A stretch of 64,000 nucleotides of DNA, from the NCBI GenBank assembly GCA_027490725.1, contig JAIXXN010000014.1, forward strand, positions 1-64,000. Reading direction: 5' to 3'. The notes below the pieces were generated by a model that saw only the letters and a list, made by a program, of their open reading frames with translations, had not been told where the DNA came from and ran no database searches. This document shows positions 1 to 9,526 of this stretch, one piece after another. Within the stretch, counting starts at the first letter, position 1. Every line of letters starts with the position of its first letter. A program made the position numbers and the translations under genes. The DNA comes from Oxalobacteraceae bacterium (GTDB taxonomy: Bacteria > Pseudomonadota > Gammaproteobacteria > Burkholderiales > Burkholderiaceae_D).

Positions 1-29
1 CCCCCTATCCCTTTTTGGATCCGATAAAA

Positions 30-2183
30 ATGCAAAAGACCCTGATCGCGCTCGCCATCCTGAGCGCTTCCGCCCATGCCGATGAAGGCATGTGGATGCC
101 GCAGCAGCTGCCACAAGTAGCCAAGCAACTGAAAGCCGCCGGCCTGAAACTCGATCCTGCCAACCTCACCAAACTGACCGAATTCCCGATGGGCGCCATC
201 GTCAGCCTGGGCGGTTGCTCGGCCTCGTTTGTCTCGCCACAAGGTCTGGTTGCGACCAACCACCACTGCGTGTACGGCAGCGTGGCGCACAACTCGACGC
301 CAGAGCGCGATCTGCTGGCCAATGGCTTCCTCGCCCATAATTTCGGCGAAGAACTGCCAGCCGCACCGGGCAGCCGCATTTTCGTCACCAAAGCTGTCAC
401 CAATGTCAGCAAAGAAGTGGTCAACGCCGAGGTCGCCAAACTGAGCGGCAAAAAACGTAGCGATGCCATCGAGAAACATGTCAAAGCAATCCAGGCCGAG
501 TGCGAAAAAGACGCCGGCCACCGCTGCACCGTCTCGTCCTACTACGGCGGGCTGGAATACTATCTGATCAAACAGCTGGAAATCCGTGACGTGCGTCTGG
601 TGCACGCACCACCGGCCGGGGTCGGCAAATTCGGTGGCGACACCGATAACTGGATGTGGCCACGTCACACCGGCGACTACGGTTTCTACCGCGCCTACGT
701 CAGCAAAGACGGCAAAGCTGCCGACTTCAGCAAGGACAACGTCCCTTATATTCCCCAGCACTACCTGAAACTGGCCAAAGAAGGCAGCAAAGAAGGCGAT
801 TTCGTGATGGTACTGGGCTACCCTGGCCGCACCAACCGTCACCGTCTGCCATCGGAAGTGGCGTTCACCTTCGACTGGAGCTATCCGGCGTTCGTCAAGT
901 CGTCGGCAGAGAGTCTGGCCATCATCGCCGAGACCACCAAGGACAACAAGGACACCGCGCTGAAGTACGCTTCGCAAGTGGCCAGCATCAACAACTACTA
1001 CAAAAACCGTCAGGGCATGCTGGACTCCTACGCCGGCAGCGACATGCTCAAGCGTAAAACCGCCGAACACGAAGCCCTGAAAACCTGGATCAACGCCACC
1101 CCGGCCCGCAAAGCCGAATACGCTGGCGATATCGAACTGGTGGAAAAACTGATCGCCCAGCGCGACGCAGAAAACCAGCGCGACTACTTCCTGTCCTCGT
1201 CCAAGCCACGCCTGCTGAACACCGCACGCATGCTGTACCGTCTGGCCAATGAAAACACCAAGCCGGATGCCGAGCGTAAAGCCGGTTATCAGGTACGTGA
1301 CGTGCCGCGCATCAAAGCGTCGGTGGCCGCACTGGTCCGCAACTACGACGAGAAAGTCGATCAGGCACTGGTGATGAATAGCCTGAGCAAATACGCTGCC
1401 CAAGCTGCTTCGCAACGCAACGCTGCCTTCGACGCCGTATTCGGCATCAAAGACGGCATGAGCAAAGCCGAACTGCAAACCGCGCTGGAAAAAATCTACG
1501 CCGGTAGCAAACTGGGCGACGCCGCCGAGCGCGCCAACTGGGTCGGCAAAACCCCTGCCGAATTCCAGGCCAGCACCGACAGCTTCATTCAGGCTGCCGT
1601 GGCGCTGTACGAGCCAGGCATGAAAGAAGAAGCGCAAGAGGAAGAACTGGGCGGCAAGCTGCAGCAAGCCTATGCCAACTACATGAAAGCCAAAATCGCC
1701 TTCATGCAGAGCAAAGGTCAGGCTGTGTATCCGGATGCTAACGGCACTCTGCGCGTTACCTTCGGCAAAATTGCCGGTCGTGACCATGGCGCCGACGGCA
1801 CCACCTGGACCGCCTTCACCACCGTCGCTGGCGTCGCTGCCAAAGCGACCGGCGAAGGCGAGTTCAACGCACCGAAAGCCCAGCTGGAAGCCATCAAGGC
1901 CAAAGACTTCGGCCGTTACGTCGATCCAGTGCTGAAATCGGTACCGGTTGCCTATCTGGCCACGCTGGACATCACCGGTGGTAACTCCGGTTCGGCTGCC
2001 CTGAACGCCAAAGGCGAATGGATCGGTCTGGCCTTTGACGGTACGCTGGACTCCATCATTTCCGACTGGGACTTTAACAAAGCCAAGACCCGCGACATTC
2101 AGGTCGATCTGCGCTACATCCTGTGGAACATGAAACACGTCGACCACGCCGACAACCTGCTGAAAGAAATGAACGCGCTGTAA
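30..2183 (+). CDS. S46 family dipeptidyl-peptidase, DPP7-like, secreted
   Basis: Serine exopeptidase expected to release dipeptides from peptide N-termini in the periplasm. The start chosen is the ATG at 30, which opens a clear signal peptide (hydrophobic stretch, cleavage probably after Ala-His-Ala); an in-frame TTG at 15 would only add five residues. The three S46 catalytic blocks are visible: His in the ATNHHC block near residue 80, Asp in the GGDTDNW block near 210, and Ser653 in GGNSGS. The residue 18 positions after that Ser is Gly, the position that is Gly in DPP7 (hydrophobic P1) and Arg in DPP11 (acidic P1), so DPP7-like specificity is inferred. About 717 residues, the usual family size. 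An intrinsic terminator follows directly. The promoter lies outside the window. Confidence 0.93.
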   Translation: MQKTLIALAILSASAHADEGMWMPQQLPQVAKQLKAAGLKLDPANLTKLTEFPMGAIVSLGGCSASFVSPQGLVATNHHCVYGSVAHNSTPERDLLANGFLAHNFGEELPAAPGSRIFVTKAVTNVSKEVVNAEVAKLSGKKRSDAIEKHVKAIQAECEKDAGHRCTVSSYYGGLEYYLIKQLEIRDVRLVHAPPAGVGKFGGDTDNWMWPRHTGDYGFYRAYVSKDGKAADFSKDNVPYIPQHYLKLAKEGSKEGDFVMVLGYPGRTNRHRLPSEVAFTFDWSYPAFVKSSAESLAIIAETTKDNKDTALKYASQVASINNYYKNRQGMLDSYAGSDMLKRKTAEHEALKTWINATPARKAEYAGDIELVEKLIAQRDAENQRDYFLSSSKPRLLNTARMLYRLANENTKPDAERKAGYQVRDVPRIKASVAALVRNYDEKVDQALVMNSLSKYAAQAASQRNAAFDAVFGIKDGMSKAELQTALEKIYAGSKLGDAAERANWVGKTPAEFQASTDSFIQAAVALYEPGMKEEAQEEELGGKLQQAYANYMKAKIAFMQSKGQAVYPDANGTLRVTFGKIAGRDHGADGTTWTAFTTVAGVAAKATGEGEFNAPKAQLEAIKAKDFGRYVDPVLKSVPVAYLATLDITGGNSGSAALNAKGEWIGLAFDGTLDSIISDWDFNKAKTRDIQVDLRYILWNMKHVDHADNLLKEMNAL

Positions 2184-2203
2184 GACCAGCGCGCTCACAC
2201 CAG

Positions 2204-2236
2204 ACCACGCCCCGGCAACGCGGCGTGGTTTTTTTT
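2204..2236 (+). terminator. Rho-independent terminator of the S46 peptidase gene
   Basis: An 8-bp perfect stem (accacgcc / ggcgtggt) with a 10-nt loop is followed by an uninterrupted T run on the plus strand, 20 bases after the stop codon of the peptidase gene. Confidence 0.85.
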
Positions 2237-2324
2237 CAGCCCTTCTTTGCGCCGCGCTGCGACGCGCTACGCTTGAGCGAACTGCGCTACCATAGACGCT
2301 CCTTTGTCACTGTCAGGAGTTGCC

Positions 2325-2891
2325 ATGTCCGCTTATAAAATTGCTGTGATTGTCGGTAGTCTGCGCAAGGATTCGATCAACCGGAAATTTGCGCTCGAGC
2401 TGATGGCGATGGCGCCGCAAACGCTGGCGATGCAGATCGTGGAGATCGGCGAACTACCCCTGTACAACCAGGATCTCGAGGAAGACGGCGCCACCGCGCC
2501 GCAAGCATGGCAGCAGTTCCGTCAGCACATGCAGGGCATGGACGGGGTACTGTTCCTGACGCCCGAATACAATCGCTCGGTCCCGGCCGCGCTGAAAAAT
2601 GCCATCGACGTCGGCTCGCGCCCTTACGGCGCCAGTATCTGGAGTGGCAAGCCGGCCGCCATCGTCAGCGTCTCGCCCGGGGCGACGGGCGGCTTCGGCG
2701 CCAACCACCATTTGCGCCAGTGTATGGTGTTCCTCGATATGCCGCTGCTGCAACAGCCGGAAGCCTATATCGGCGGCGCCACCAAGCTGCTCGATGAACA
2801 CGGCAAAATCAACAATGACAGCAGCCGACAGTTCCTGCAGAAATTCGTCGACACCTTTGCCAACTGGGTAGCCACCACGGCACGCCGCTAA
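2325..2891 (+). CDS. NADPH-dependent FMN reductase family protein
   Basis: Flavodoxin-fold FMN reductase of the ChrR/YieF type, 188 residues, expected to reduce FMN or quinones in the cytosol with NAD(P)H. The N-terminal phosphate-binding loop GSLRKDS (residues 11-17) and the TPEYNRS-PAALKNAID block around residues 78-95 are hallmarks of the family. The start is the ATG at 2325, preceded by CAGGAG six bases upstream; an in-frame TTG at 2304 lacks such a site. It stands alone between a terminated upstream gene and a convergent downstream gene. The substrate cannot be told from sequence. Confidence 0.9.
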   Translation: MSAYKIAVIVGSLRKDSINRKFALELMAMAPQTLAMQIVEIGELPLYNQDLEEDGATAPQAWQQFRQHMQGMDGVLFLTPEYNRSVPAALKNAIDVGSRPYGASIWSGKPAAIVSVSPGATGGFGANHHLRQCMVFLDMPLLQQPEAYIGGATKLLDEHGKINNDSSRQFLQKFVDTFANWVATTARR

Positions 2892-2904
2892 TCAGCACCG
2901 TCTA

Positions 2905-3672
2905 TCAGCGCCGCACCGGCACAAACTGCTGGCCGCTGGGCGTTAGTGCGGTTGGCGTGCTAACGCGCTTGCCTTGTAGCGCCAGCACTTGCGGGACCTG
3001 CCGGTCCGGCAGCAAGGCCAGATCGGCACCCGGCAAACGCTGCGCCAGAGCCTGCGCGGCACCGGCAGCGAGCATGCTGCAACTCACGTACAGACGATAG
3101 GACGTGCGGCCATTGCCCATATCCAGCATGAAACCACCCACCTGCGCGCTGCCCGGCTGGTCCGGCAAGGCCGTCACGCGCAGGCGGATCTTGCCCTTGT
3201 GCAGATGCAGCGCCTGCCATAGCTGCAAAGCATATAGCGGTGGCGTGCGGCCCTCTTCCTGCGGCGTCGCCGCCAGTATTACCGGCAAATCCCCCAGCGT
3301 CGCCAGCGGTGCCACGCCGCTATAGCGTCCGCCATCGGCCGACGTGAGCAGCAGCAGATCGGCGGCTGGCCAGTGCGCCATCGCTTCGCGGCTATAGGCT
3401 TCCGCATCGACACCCAGCGTCAGGATGCGCAAGCCTTGAAAGCTAATCAGTGTCAGCCCCTTGCCCGCCAGTTGCAACTGCCCCGGCGCGGCAGCCTGTT
3501 GCGCCGTTCCGCGCCCATCCAGCGCCAGCACATAGCGCGGGCCGATTTGCGCCAGCCCGAGCCGGCAGCCAAAGATCAGCAGCGCCAGCACACCCAGCGC
3601 CCGCCAGCAGATCCACCCACTGCCGCCGATGCGCCGGCGCCACCTGCTCCACAGTCCAGCTAGCCTTGTCAT
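2905..3672 (-). CDS. Hypothetical one-TM protein, possibly a degenerate metallo-beta-lactamase fold
   Basis: 255 residues. The start at 3672 is chosen for a strong GGGGGAG site eight bases upstream. The N-terminus is basic and followed by one membrane segment (about residues 18-40, WRALGVLALLIFGCRLG), so an inner-membrane anchor with a periplasmic domain is likely. The soluble part has the alternating strand pattern of a metallo-beta-lactamase domain (LISFQGLRILTLG followed by DLLLLTSADGGRYSGV), but where a zinc HxHxDH motif would sit there is SADGGR, so no metal site is visible. I do not recognise a specific family; the fold suggestion is inference. It converges on the FMN reductase gene with a 13-base gap. 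Confidence 0.55.
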   Translation of the reverse strand: MTRLAGLWSRWRRRIGGSGWICWRALGVLALLIFGCRLGLAQIGPRYVLALDGRGTAQQAAAPGQLQLAGKGLTLISFQGLRILTLGVDAEAYSREAMAHWPAADLLLLTSADGGRYSGVAPLATLGDLPVILAATPQEEGRTPPLYALQLWQALHLHKGKIRLRVTALPDQPGSAQVGGFMLDMGNGRTSYRLYVSCSMLAAGAAQALAQRLPGADLALLPDRQVPQVLALQGKRVSTPTALTPSGQQFVPVRR

Positions 3673-3876
3673 GCTGCACTCCCCCAGTCGTCCGGAGCAC
3701 CAGTAGACCACTGGCGGCGCAGGCAAATCTTGAAGCGAAGCAATGTTGGCCGGCGTCTGCCCTGCGATCGCTCAAAAAGTGGGCACGAATGATACAATTC
3801 TGGCCGCAGCAGCGTCGCAATCGGCTCACGAGGCCGGCGGCGCCTTTTTCCCACCACCCCGAGATCCAGAACTGCC

Positions 3877-5565
3877 ATGCACCCAGAAATGCCCACGCCT
3901 TACGAACTAGGCAATCAGAATCAAACCACCTTGTGGTCGGAATGCATTGCGTTCTACCAGACGCTGGCCCAGCGTTTCCCGCAAGTGCTGCGCTTTGAGC
4001 AGATCGGTGTTTCCGATGGCGGCGTGGCGGTGCATGCAGGCGTGGTCAGCGCCGACGGCGAATTCGACCGCAGCGTGATCAAGGCCAGTGGCCGCCCGGT
4101 CTTCTTCAATAACAACGGCATCCACCCGGGCGAACCGGAAGGCGTAGACGCCTGCATGGCGATGGTGCGCGACCTGTGCTACCAGCCGGAATTGCTGGCC
4201 GCGCTCGGTGACACGGTGCTGCTGTTCGTGCCGCTGTATAACGTTGACGGCGCCCACAACCGCGCCAATACTTCGCGCGTGAATCAGGATGGGCCGGAAC
4301 AGTTCGGCTTCCGCGGGAATAGCCGCCACCTCGATCTGAACCGCGATTTCATCAAATGCGATAGCCTGAACGCGCAACTATTCAATCAGCTGCTGAGCAG
4401 CTGGGATCCGGACGTGATGGTCGATACCCACACTTCCAACGGTGCCGACTACCCGTACACCATGACGCTGATCCACACCCAGGCAGACAAGCTTGGCTAT
4501 GGCCTCGGTCCCTTCCTGCGCGACACCATGCTGCCGCACATCTATGCGCAGATGGATGCGCGCGGCTGGCCGACCTGCCCTTACGTTAATCCCGTCAAGG
4601 ACTCGCCGGACGAGGGCATCGCCGAATTCCTCGAAGTGCCACGCTTCTCGACCGGCTACGCCGCCCTGCACCATGTGATCGGCTTCATGCCGGAAACCCA
4701 CATGCTCAAGCCCTTCAAGGATCGCTACGAATCGATGCGCGCACTGGTCGATGTCACGCTGGCCTTCACCGTGCAGCACGGCGCGCAGATCCGCGCCCTG
4801 CGCGCCGCAGCGCGCGCTCAGGCCGCCGCTGCCAGCGAGTGGCCTGTGCACTGGCAGATGGATGAAAGCCAGCCAGCTACCTTCCGCTTCAAAGGCTATG
4901 CCGCGGTGCGCAGCCCTAGTCTGCTGGGCAACTACCAGCGCCTGTCCTACGACCGTAACCAGCCGTGGGAAACAGACATCCCGTACTACAACCGCTTCGT
5001 CGCCGACACCAGCGTGCGTGCGCCGAAAGGCTATGTGATCCCGCAAGCATGGCGCGAAGCCATCGAGCGCCTGCAATGGAACGGCGTAGAGATGGCGCGT
5101 TTCGACGCCGTCACCAGCATCGAAGCGCAGTACTACCACATCGCTGCGGTGCAATCGCGTGGCCACGCTTACGAAGGCCATATGTTCCACGACGAAGTGA
5201 CGGTAGAAGCGCGCACCGCCAGCTTCACTGTACAGCCGGGCGACTACTTCGTGCCACTCAAGCAGGACAAGGCACGCTACGTCGTCGAAACGCTGGAACC
5301 GCAAGCCCACGACTCGTTCTTCCGCTGGGGCTTCTTCAACAGCGTGCTGGAAAAGAAAGAAGCCTATTCCGACTATGTGTTCGAAGATCTGGCACTGGAA
5401 ATGCTGGCCGCCGAGCCCGCACTGAAAGCCAGTTTCGAAGCGTGGAAAGCCGCCCATCCGGAACTGCTGTCGGACCAGACAAAAGTACTCGACTTCATCT
5501 TTGAAAACGGCGCCCGTCACGCCGAACCGGAATGGCGTCGCTATCCGGTGCTGTCGGTGTTCTGA
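3877..5565 (+). CDS. M14 family zinc metallopeptidase
   Basis: Zinc carboxypeptidase-fold peptidase of 562 residues with no signal peptide, so probably cytosolic. The metal ligands are visible as H83 and E86 in GIHPGEPEG and H185 in VDTHTSNG; Glu273 in FMPETHML is the candidate catalytic base, and NSRHLDLNRDF carries the substrate-binding Arg. The M14 core takes up about the first 300 residues; the remaining 250 or so form a C-terminal region I cannot assign. The ATG at 3877 has no strong ribosome binding site, and the ATG four codons later is an alternative. Substrate unknown. Confidence 0.88.
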   Translation: MHPEMPTPYELGNQNQTTLWSECIAFYQTLAQRFPQVLRFEQIGVSDGGVAVHAGVVSADGEFDRSVIKASGRPVFFNNNGIHPGEPEGVDACMAMVRDLCYQPELLAALGDTVLLFVPLYNVDGAHNRANTSRVNQDGPEQFGFRGNSRHLDLNRDFIKCDSLNAQLFNQLLSSWDPDVMVDTHTSNGADYPYTMTLIHTQADKLGYGLGPFLRDTMLPHIYAQMDARGWPTCPYVNPVKDSPDEGIAEFLEVPRFSTGYAALHHVIGFMPETHMLKPFKDRYESMRALVDVTLAFTVQHGAQIRALRAAARAQAAAASEWPVHWQMDESQPATFRFKGYAAVRSPSLLGNYQRLSYDRNQPWETDIPYYNRFVADTSVRAPKGYVIPQAWREAIERLQWNGVEMARFDAVTSIEAQYYHIAAVQSRGHAYEGHMFHDEVTVEARTASFTVQPGDYFVPLKQDKARYVVETLEPQAHDSFFRWGFFNSVLEKKEAYSDYVFEDLALEMLAAEPALKASFEAWKAAHPELLSDQTKVLDFIFENGARHAEPEWRRYPVLSVF

Positions 5566-5679
5566 TGCCGTTGTAAGCCAACACGCTTTCAATAACGCCT
5601 CTCACAACGACCTGTTAGACCCACTGTACGCTGCGGCGATCCCGCGGCGTGCATGCTAGCTGCCCACCGGATCACAGCC

Positions 5680-7842
5680 ATGCACTACGCACTCAACCTG
5701 CGCACCTTCTTCTATAGCCATTACTTCTATCTCGGCCTGCGTTTCGCGGCCGGGCTGGTCGGCGTCACCCTGATCACGCTGCTATTCGCCAGTCTGGAAA
5801 CGGCCATGACGGTCTGCATCGGTGCACTGTGCACGGCGCTGATGGACATGCCCAGCCCACTGCGCCACAAGTTCAACGAAATGAGTGCCTCGGTCTTGCT
5901 GTGCAGTGCCGTGACCTTGCTCATCAGCCTGTGCGCGCCGCTGCAATGGCTGCTGATGGCGATGCTGGTGGCGATCAGCTTCCTCGCCTGCATGATGATC
6001 GTGTATGGCAAAAAGTCCATGCCGCTGCAACTGGCCACGCTGTTCATCATGACCATGTCGATGGAACATGCGATGACGGCCACCCAGGCGTTTATCCATA
6101 CCGGCTTATTCACGCTCGGTGCGCTGGCCTATCTGGCGTATGCGATGGGTATCTCGTGGCTGCTGCGGCACCGCATCAAGCAGCAGGTGCTGGCCGAAGC
6201 CCTGTTCGAACTGGCTGCCTACATCGACATCAAGGCCGATTTCTACGATAGCCGCTACAACCTGAGCGAACAATTCAACAAGCTGATTCGTCATCAGAGT
6301 CTGCTGGCTGACCGCCAGCAGGCGGCACGTGATCTGATTCTGCGTAGCCACCAGAATCGCAAAGATGCCATCGTGGTGCAGACCCACGTCTGCATGCTGG
6401 ACCTGTATGAACTGGTGCTGTCCACCCACACCGACTACGCACAACTGCGCCTGCATCTGGCCGACAGCCCGGTGCTGAAAACCCTGCACGATCTGGCCTA
6501 CAAGGCAGCCCGCGATATCGAATCGGTAGCCTACGACGTCACCCGTAACAAAGCCTCGTACCCGGAAATGAGCTACGCGCCCGAACTGGCGGCCGTGGAA
6601 CAGGAACTGGCGGCCCTGCAGCGCCGTATCGACGAAGGCAAACCGGCACAGGAAGCGCTCGCCGTGCTGCGCGCCCAGCGCAACAAGATCCGCGCCATCA
6701 TCCAGATGATCGGTGAACTGCACACGGCCAGCCAGAAAGTCTCCGACAGCACCCCGTTCTGGGTCGATGCCGACATGGGTCCCTTCCTGTCGCAGCAGAA
6801 GTACGAACTGCGCATGATCTTCTCGCACCTGCGTATGGACTCGCCGATCTTCCGCTTCTCGCTGCGGGTGGCGATGGCGATCAGCGTCGGACTGGCTGTC
6901 GCAGCGTGGCTGCCGTATGCAGCGCACAGCTACTGGATCGTGCTGACCATCGTGATCATCCTCAAGCCCAGCTTCAGCATGACCAAGCAGCGCCGCAGTG
7001 ACCGCATCGTCGGCACCATCATCGGCTGCGTGATTACCGCGCTGATTCTGCGCTATCTGAACTACCCGGCCGCGATACTGGGCTTGCTGATTCTGGCCAC
7101 CGTGGCCACGCCCACCTTCATCTACCTGCGCTACCGCTACGCTGCGATTGCCGTCAGCGTGATGATCCTGCTGCAGATGCACCTGATCGCACCGGGCAAC
7201 CATGAACTGATCATCGAGCGACTGGTGGACACCTTCGTCGGCGCCGCCGTGGCCACCGCCTTCAGCTTCGTGCTGGCCAACTGGGAATATCAGTCGCTGC
7301 CACGCCTGATCAAAGAAGTGCTGACGGTCAACCTGCGCTATATGCAGGCCAGTTTCGATCTGCTGCAGGGTAAAGGGCGCGACGATTTCGCCTACCGCAT
7401 CGAACGCAAACGCCTGATGGATAGTCTGGCAGGACTGAGCAGCGCGCTGGTACGCATGCTTGACGAACCGGCCAGCAAACAGCGCGCCGTGGAAGACATC
7501 AACCTGTTCATCGTGCAGAACTATCTGCTGGTGGCGCACGTGGCAGCACTACGCGCCATCGTGCGACGTCATGTCCGCGAGATTCCAACGGAGGCACTCA
7601 ACGCCATGCTGGTCGAGAGTCACCAGCAGGTGGTCGCCATGCTGCAGCACGCCCTGTCGCCACAGACAGCGCCGCTATTGGCTGGCGCGTCGGCAACGCC
7701 GGCGGCCGTCGGCGTCGCGGGCAGTTTGCAGCACGTGGACTGGTCGGGCTGGCCGCTGGTGCAGCGCCGTATCGGCCTGCTGCAAGCCGATGCCGCCCGC
7801 ATCGTCGTGCACAGTGGCGCCATACTGCACAACGCCAGATAA
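5680..7842 (+). CDS. FUSC family inner-membrane protein (YccS/YhfK-like)
   Basis: About 720 residues with the FUSC layout: an N-terminal cluster of membrane helices (residues 15-165), a long soluble helical region with coiled-coil character (180-400), a second cluster of helices around residues 410-540 carrying the SYWIVLTIVIILKPSF motif, and a soluble C-terminal tail. Proteins of this class are related to aromatic-acid efflux pumps (AaeB), but most have no proven substrate. The start at 5680 is preferred because homologous proteins begin close to the YALNLRTFFYSHYFY segment; an in-frame ATG at 5653 would add nine residues. No membrane-fusion partner gene lies nearby. Confidence 0.85.
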   Translation: MHYALNLRTFFYSHYFYLGLRFAAGLVGVTLITLLFASLETAMTVCIGALCTALMDMPSPLRHKFNEMSASVLLCSAVTLLISLCAPLQWLLMAMLVAISFLACMMIVYGKKSMPLQLATLFIMTMSMEHAMTATQAFIHTGLFTLGALAYLAYAMGISWLLRHRIKQQVLAEALFELAAYIDIKADFYDSRYNLSEQFNKLIRHQSLLADRQQAARDLILRSHQNRKDAIVVQTHVCMLDLYELVLSTHTDYAQLRLHLADSPVLKTLHDLAYKAARDIESVAYDVTRNKASYPEMSYAPELAAVEQELAALQRRIDEGKPAQEALAVLRAQRNKIRAIIQMIGELHTASQKVSDSTPFWVDADMGPFLSQQKYELRMIFSHLRMDSPIFRFSLRVAMAISVGLAVAAWLPYAAHSYWIVLTIVIILKPSFSMTKQRRSDRIVGTIIGCVITALILRYLNYPAAILGLLILATVATPTFIYLRYRYAAIAVSVMILLQMHLIAPGNHELIIERLVDTFVGAAVATAFSFVLANWEYQSLPRLIKEVLTVNLRYMQASFDLLQGKGRDDFAYRIERKRLMDSLAGLSSALVRMLDEPASKQRAVEDINLFIVQNYLLVAHVAALRAIVRRHVREIPTEALNAMLVESHQQVVAMLQHALSPQTAPLLAGASATPAAVGVAGSLQHVDWSGWPLVQRRIGLLQADAARIVVHSGAILHNAR

Positions 7843-7887
7843 GGCCGGTGCCGGCAGAAAATGCGCCAGACTGTTAAGATCAGGCGC

Positions 7888-8802
7888 ATGACTTCCTCCG
7901 CACCGCCCGCCTTTAGCCGTACCGACCTGTTTTCCGCCTTGTTAGTCGTGCTCATCTGGGGCACCAACTTCGTCGCCATGAAGATCGGCCTGCGCGACCT
8001 GACGCCGTTCCAGCTCGGCGCCGCCCGCTATATCTTCGCCGTCCTGCCGCTGATCCTGTTCCTGCGCCCGCCCAAGATGCCAGCGCGCTGGATCATCGCC
8101 TACGGTCTGTGTCAGGGCGTCGGCCAGTTCGGGTTACTGTTCCTGTCGCTGCGGGTCGGCATGTCGGCCGCGCTGGCCTCGGTGATCCTGCAGACGCAGG
8201 TCTTCTTCACCGCCTTCTTCGGCTTCGCCCTGCTGCACGAGCGTGCCAGCCGCGCCCTCAAAGGCGGCCTGCTACTGGCCGCCCTCGGTCTGGTCTGCTT
8301 CGCCATGAACTATCTGGAAGCGGGCCACGCCGGCGGCACCAATGCGGCCGGCTTCGCCCTGTGCCTGTCGGCGGCCGCCATGTGGGCAGCTTCCAACATC
8401 GTGGTGCGGCGCGCCCAGCAAGCCACGCCGCAGTTCGACGTCGTGAACTTCATGGTGTGGTGCAGTCTGGTCCCGATTCTGCCGTTTATCGGCCTGACGC
8501 TGGCCTTTGATCCGCCCGAGATGCGCTGGCACTGGCTGCAGGCGCCACTCTCCACCTGGCTCTCCGCTGCCTATCTAGGCTGGATGGCCACCATCCTCGG
8601 CTACGCGATGTGGACGCGCCTGCTCAAGCGCCATCCGGTCAACCGCGTCGCCCCGTTCAGTCTGGGCGTCCCGGTGGTCGGCATCGCCGCCGGCATGATG
8701 GCGCTGGGTGACGTCATCACTGCCTGGCAGTGGGCCGGCATCGCACTGATCGTCGCTGCCCTGCTGTGCACCATGTTCGGTGGCCGCTGGCTAAAATCCT
8801 AA
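7888..8802 (+). CDS. EamA/DMT superfamily transporter
   Basis: Inner-membrane protein of 304 residues with ten predicted hydrophobic segments arranged as two EamA repeats; the first repeat opens with LIWGTNFVAMKIGLRDL, typical of the RhaT/DMT class. It is expected to export a small metabolite, often an amino acid, but the substrate is not evident. The start at 7888 is chosen over the in-frame ATG at 7861 because the extra residues are basic and unlike the family N-terminus. It lies 45 bases after the FUSC gene on the same strand, so co-transcription is possible. Confidence 0.85.
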   Translation: MTSSAPPAFSRTDLFSALLVVLIWGTNFVAMKIGLRDLTPFQLGAARYIFAVLPLILFLRPPKMPARWIIAYGLCQGVGQFGLLFLSLRVGMSAALASVILQTQVFFTAFFGFALLHERASRALKGGLLLAALGLVCFAMNYLEAGHAGGTNAAGFALCLSAAAMWAASNIVVRRAQQATPQFDVVNFMVWCSLVPILPFIGLTLAFDPPEMRWHWLQAPLSTWLSAAYLGWMATILGYAMWTRLLKRHPVNRVAPFSLGVPVVGIAAGMMALGDVITAWQWAGIALIVAALLCTMFGGRWLKS

Positions 8803-9128
8803 CACCGCGGCCAGCGCTGCCTGCCGGTGGCGACTGCGCTCCGGCGTCCTCCCAGCGCGTCCCGATGCCGGCAACGCCGCGCCATTGAGCGCGCTTGCGC
8901 CCCTTTAGTGTTATTCGCTTTCTGAATACCATGCAATAACAATCCCGTCTAGCAGTATATCCTCCGACTTTTTTTAGCGCCAAAAAGTATCCCCATGAAA
9001 TCACTTTTCCATAGGGGAAGGGCATGAGTTATACCGTTTTTTTATGCCGAGTATCACAAATTGAAAGTTTATTTATTACTGAAATGCCGCCATACTGCAA
9101 CGCAACAAACGAAGATATGGAGCTAATC
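8803..9128 (+). other. Gap of 326 bases, AT-rich in its second half
   Basis: The first 100 bases are GC-rich and hold no clear terminator. From about 8920 the composition turns noticeably AT-rich, which fits a promoter and leader for the small genes that follow. An ATG at 9024 with an AGGGGAAGGG site would extend the next gene by 35 codons in frame, so part of this gap may be coding. I see no RNA gene or repeat in it. Confidence 0.5.
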
Positions 9129-9371
9129 ATGAGCACGAGCAAACTGACTTATACCGAATTCGCTACCGCTGGCTATCTGAGCAATGTGGCAAGTGCCACC
9201 CGCCAGTTGCTGGCTGCGCTGCTGGCTGTCAAGCCACGCACCGCTGCAGCGGCCGTCACGGTAATCGAGCAGCCTGTGTCGCGTTCCTGGTTGCATGCGC
9301 TGGCAGAAGATTGCGAGCGCCATTCCCCTAACCTGTCGGCCGAGTTGCGCTTCATGGCGTCGCGCGGTTAA
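9129..9371 (+). CDS. Small hypothetical protein, 80 residues
   Basis: Not a family I recognise. The ATG at 9129 has a GGAG site seven bases upstream; an in-frame ATG at 9024 also has a purine-rich site and would give 115 residues, but the added part contains Cys-rich, atypical sequence. The protein has an amphipathic Ala/Leu-rich middle (about residues 18-40, ATRQLLAALLAV) and a polar C-terminal half ending LRFMASRG. The Thr/Ala-rich composition and strong initiation region support a real gene. It is followed after 24 bases by a 31-codon reading frame and then a terminator, so the two probably form one small transcript. Confidence 0.6.
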   Translation: MSTSKLTYTEFATAGYLSNVASATRQLLAALLAVKPRTAAAAVTVIEQPVSRSWLHALAEDCERHSPNLSAELRFMASRG

Positions 9372-9395
9372 GTCCCACCACTTACGGAGAAAACT

Positions 9396-9491
9396 ATGCT
9401 GACCATCATCGAAAACCTGCCTGCTGCCATCGCCCTGTCCGGTCTGTTGCTGCGCCTCTACCTCGGCGCAGAACCAAAAACCGACGAGTAA
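9396..9491 (+). CDS. Putative 31-residue membrane peptide
   Basis: Short reading frame starting at an ATG preceded by ACGGAGAAA, a good ribosome binding site with correct spacing. The product starts MLTIIENLPAAIALSG and continues through a Leu-rich stretch before a charged tail ending KTDE, so it could span or lie on the membrane once. It begins 24 bases after the 80-residue gene and ends 35 bases before an intrinsic terminator, a layout that argues for a transcribed and translated unit. Function unknown. Confidence 0.5.
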   Translation: MLTIIENLPAAIALSGLLLRLYLGAEPKTDE

Positions 9492-9526
9492 TGCAAGCGC
9501 CGGAAACGGCCACCTAGCACCCAGAA

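Noticed and set aside
4378..5592. 404-codon minus-strand frame opposite the M14 peptidase
   Set aside because: The zinc motifs and codon use support the plus-strand gene; the antisense product shows nothing recognisable.
6106..7539. 477-codon minus-strand frame opposite the FUSC gene
   Set aside because: His/Gln-rich shadow of a membrane-protein gene, no ribosome binding site.
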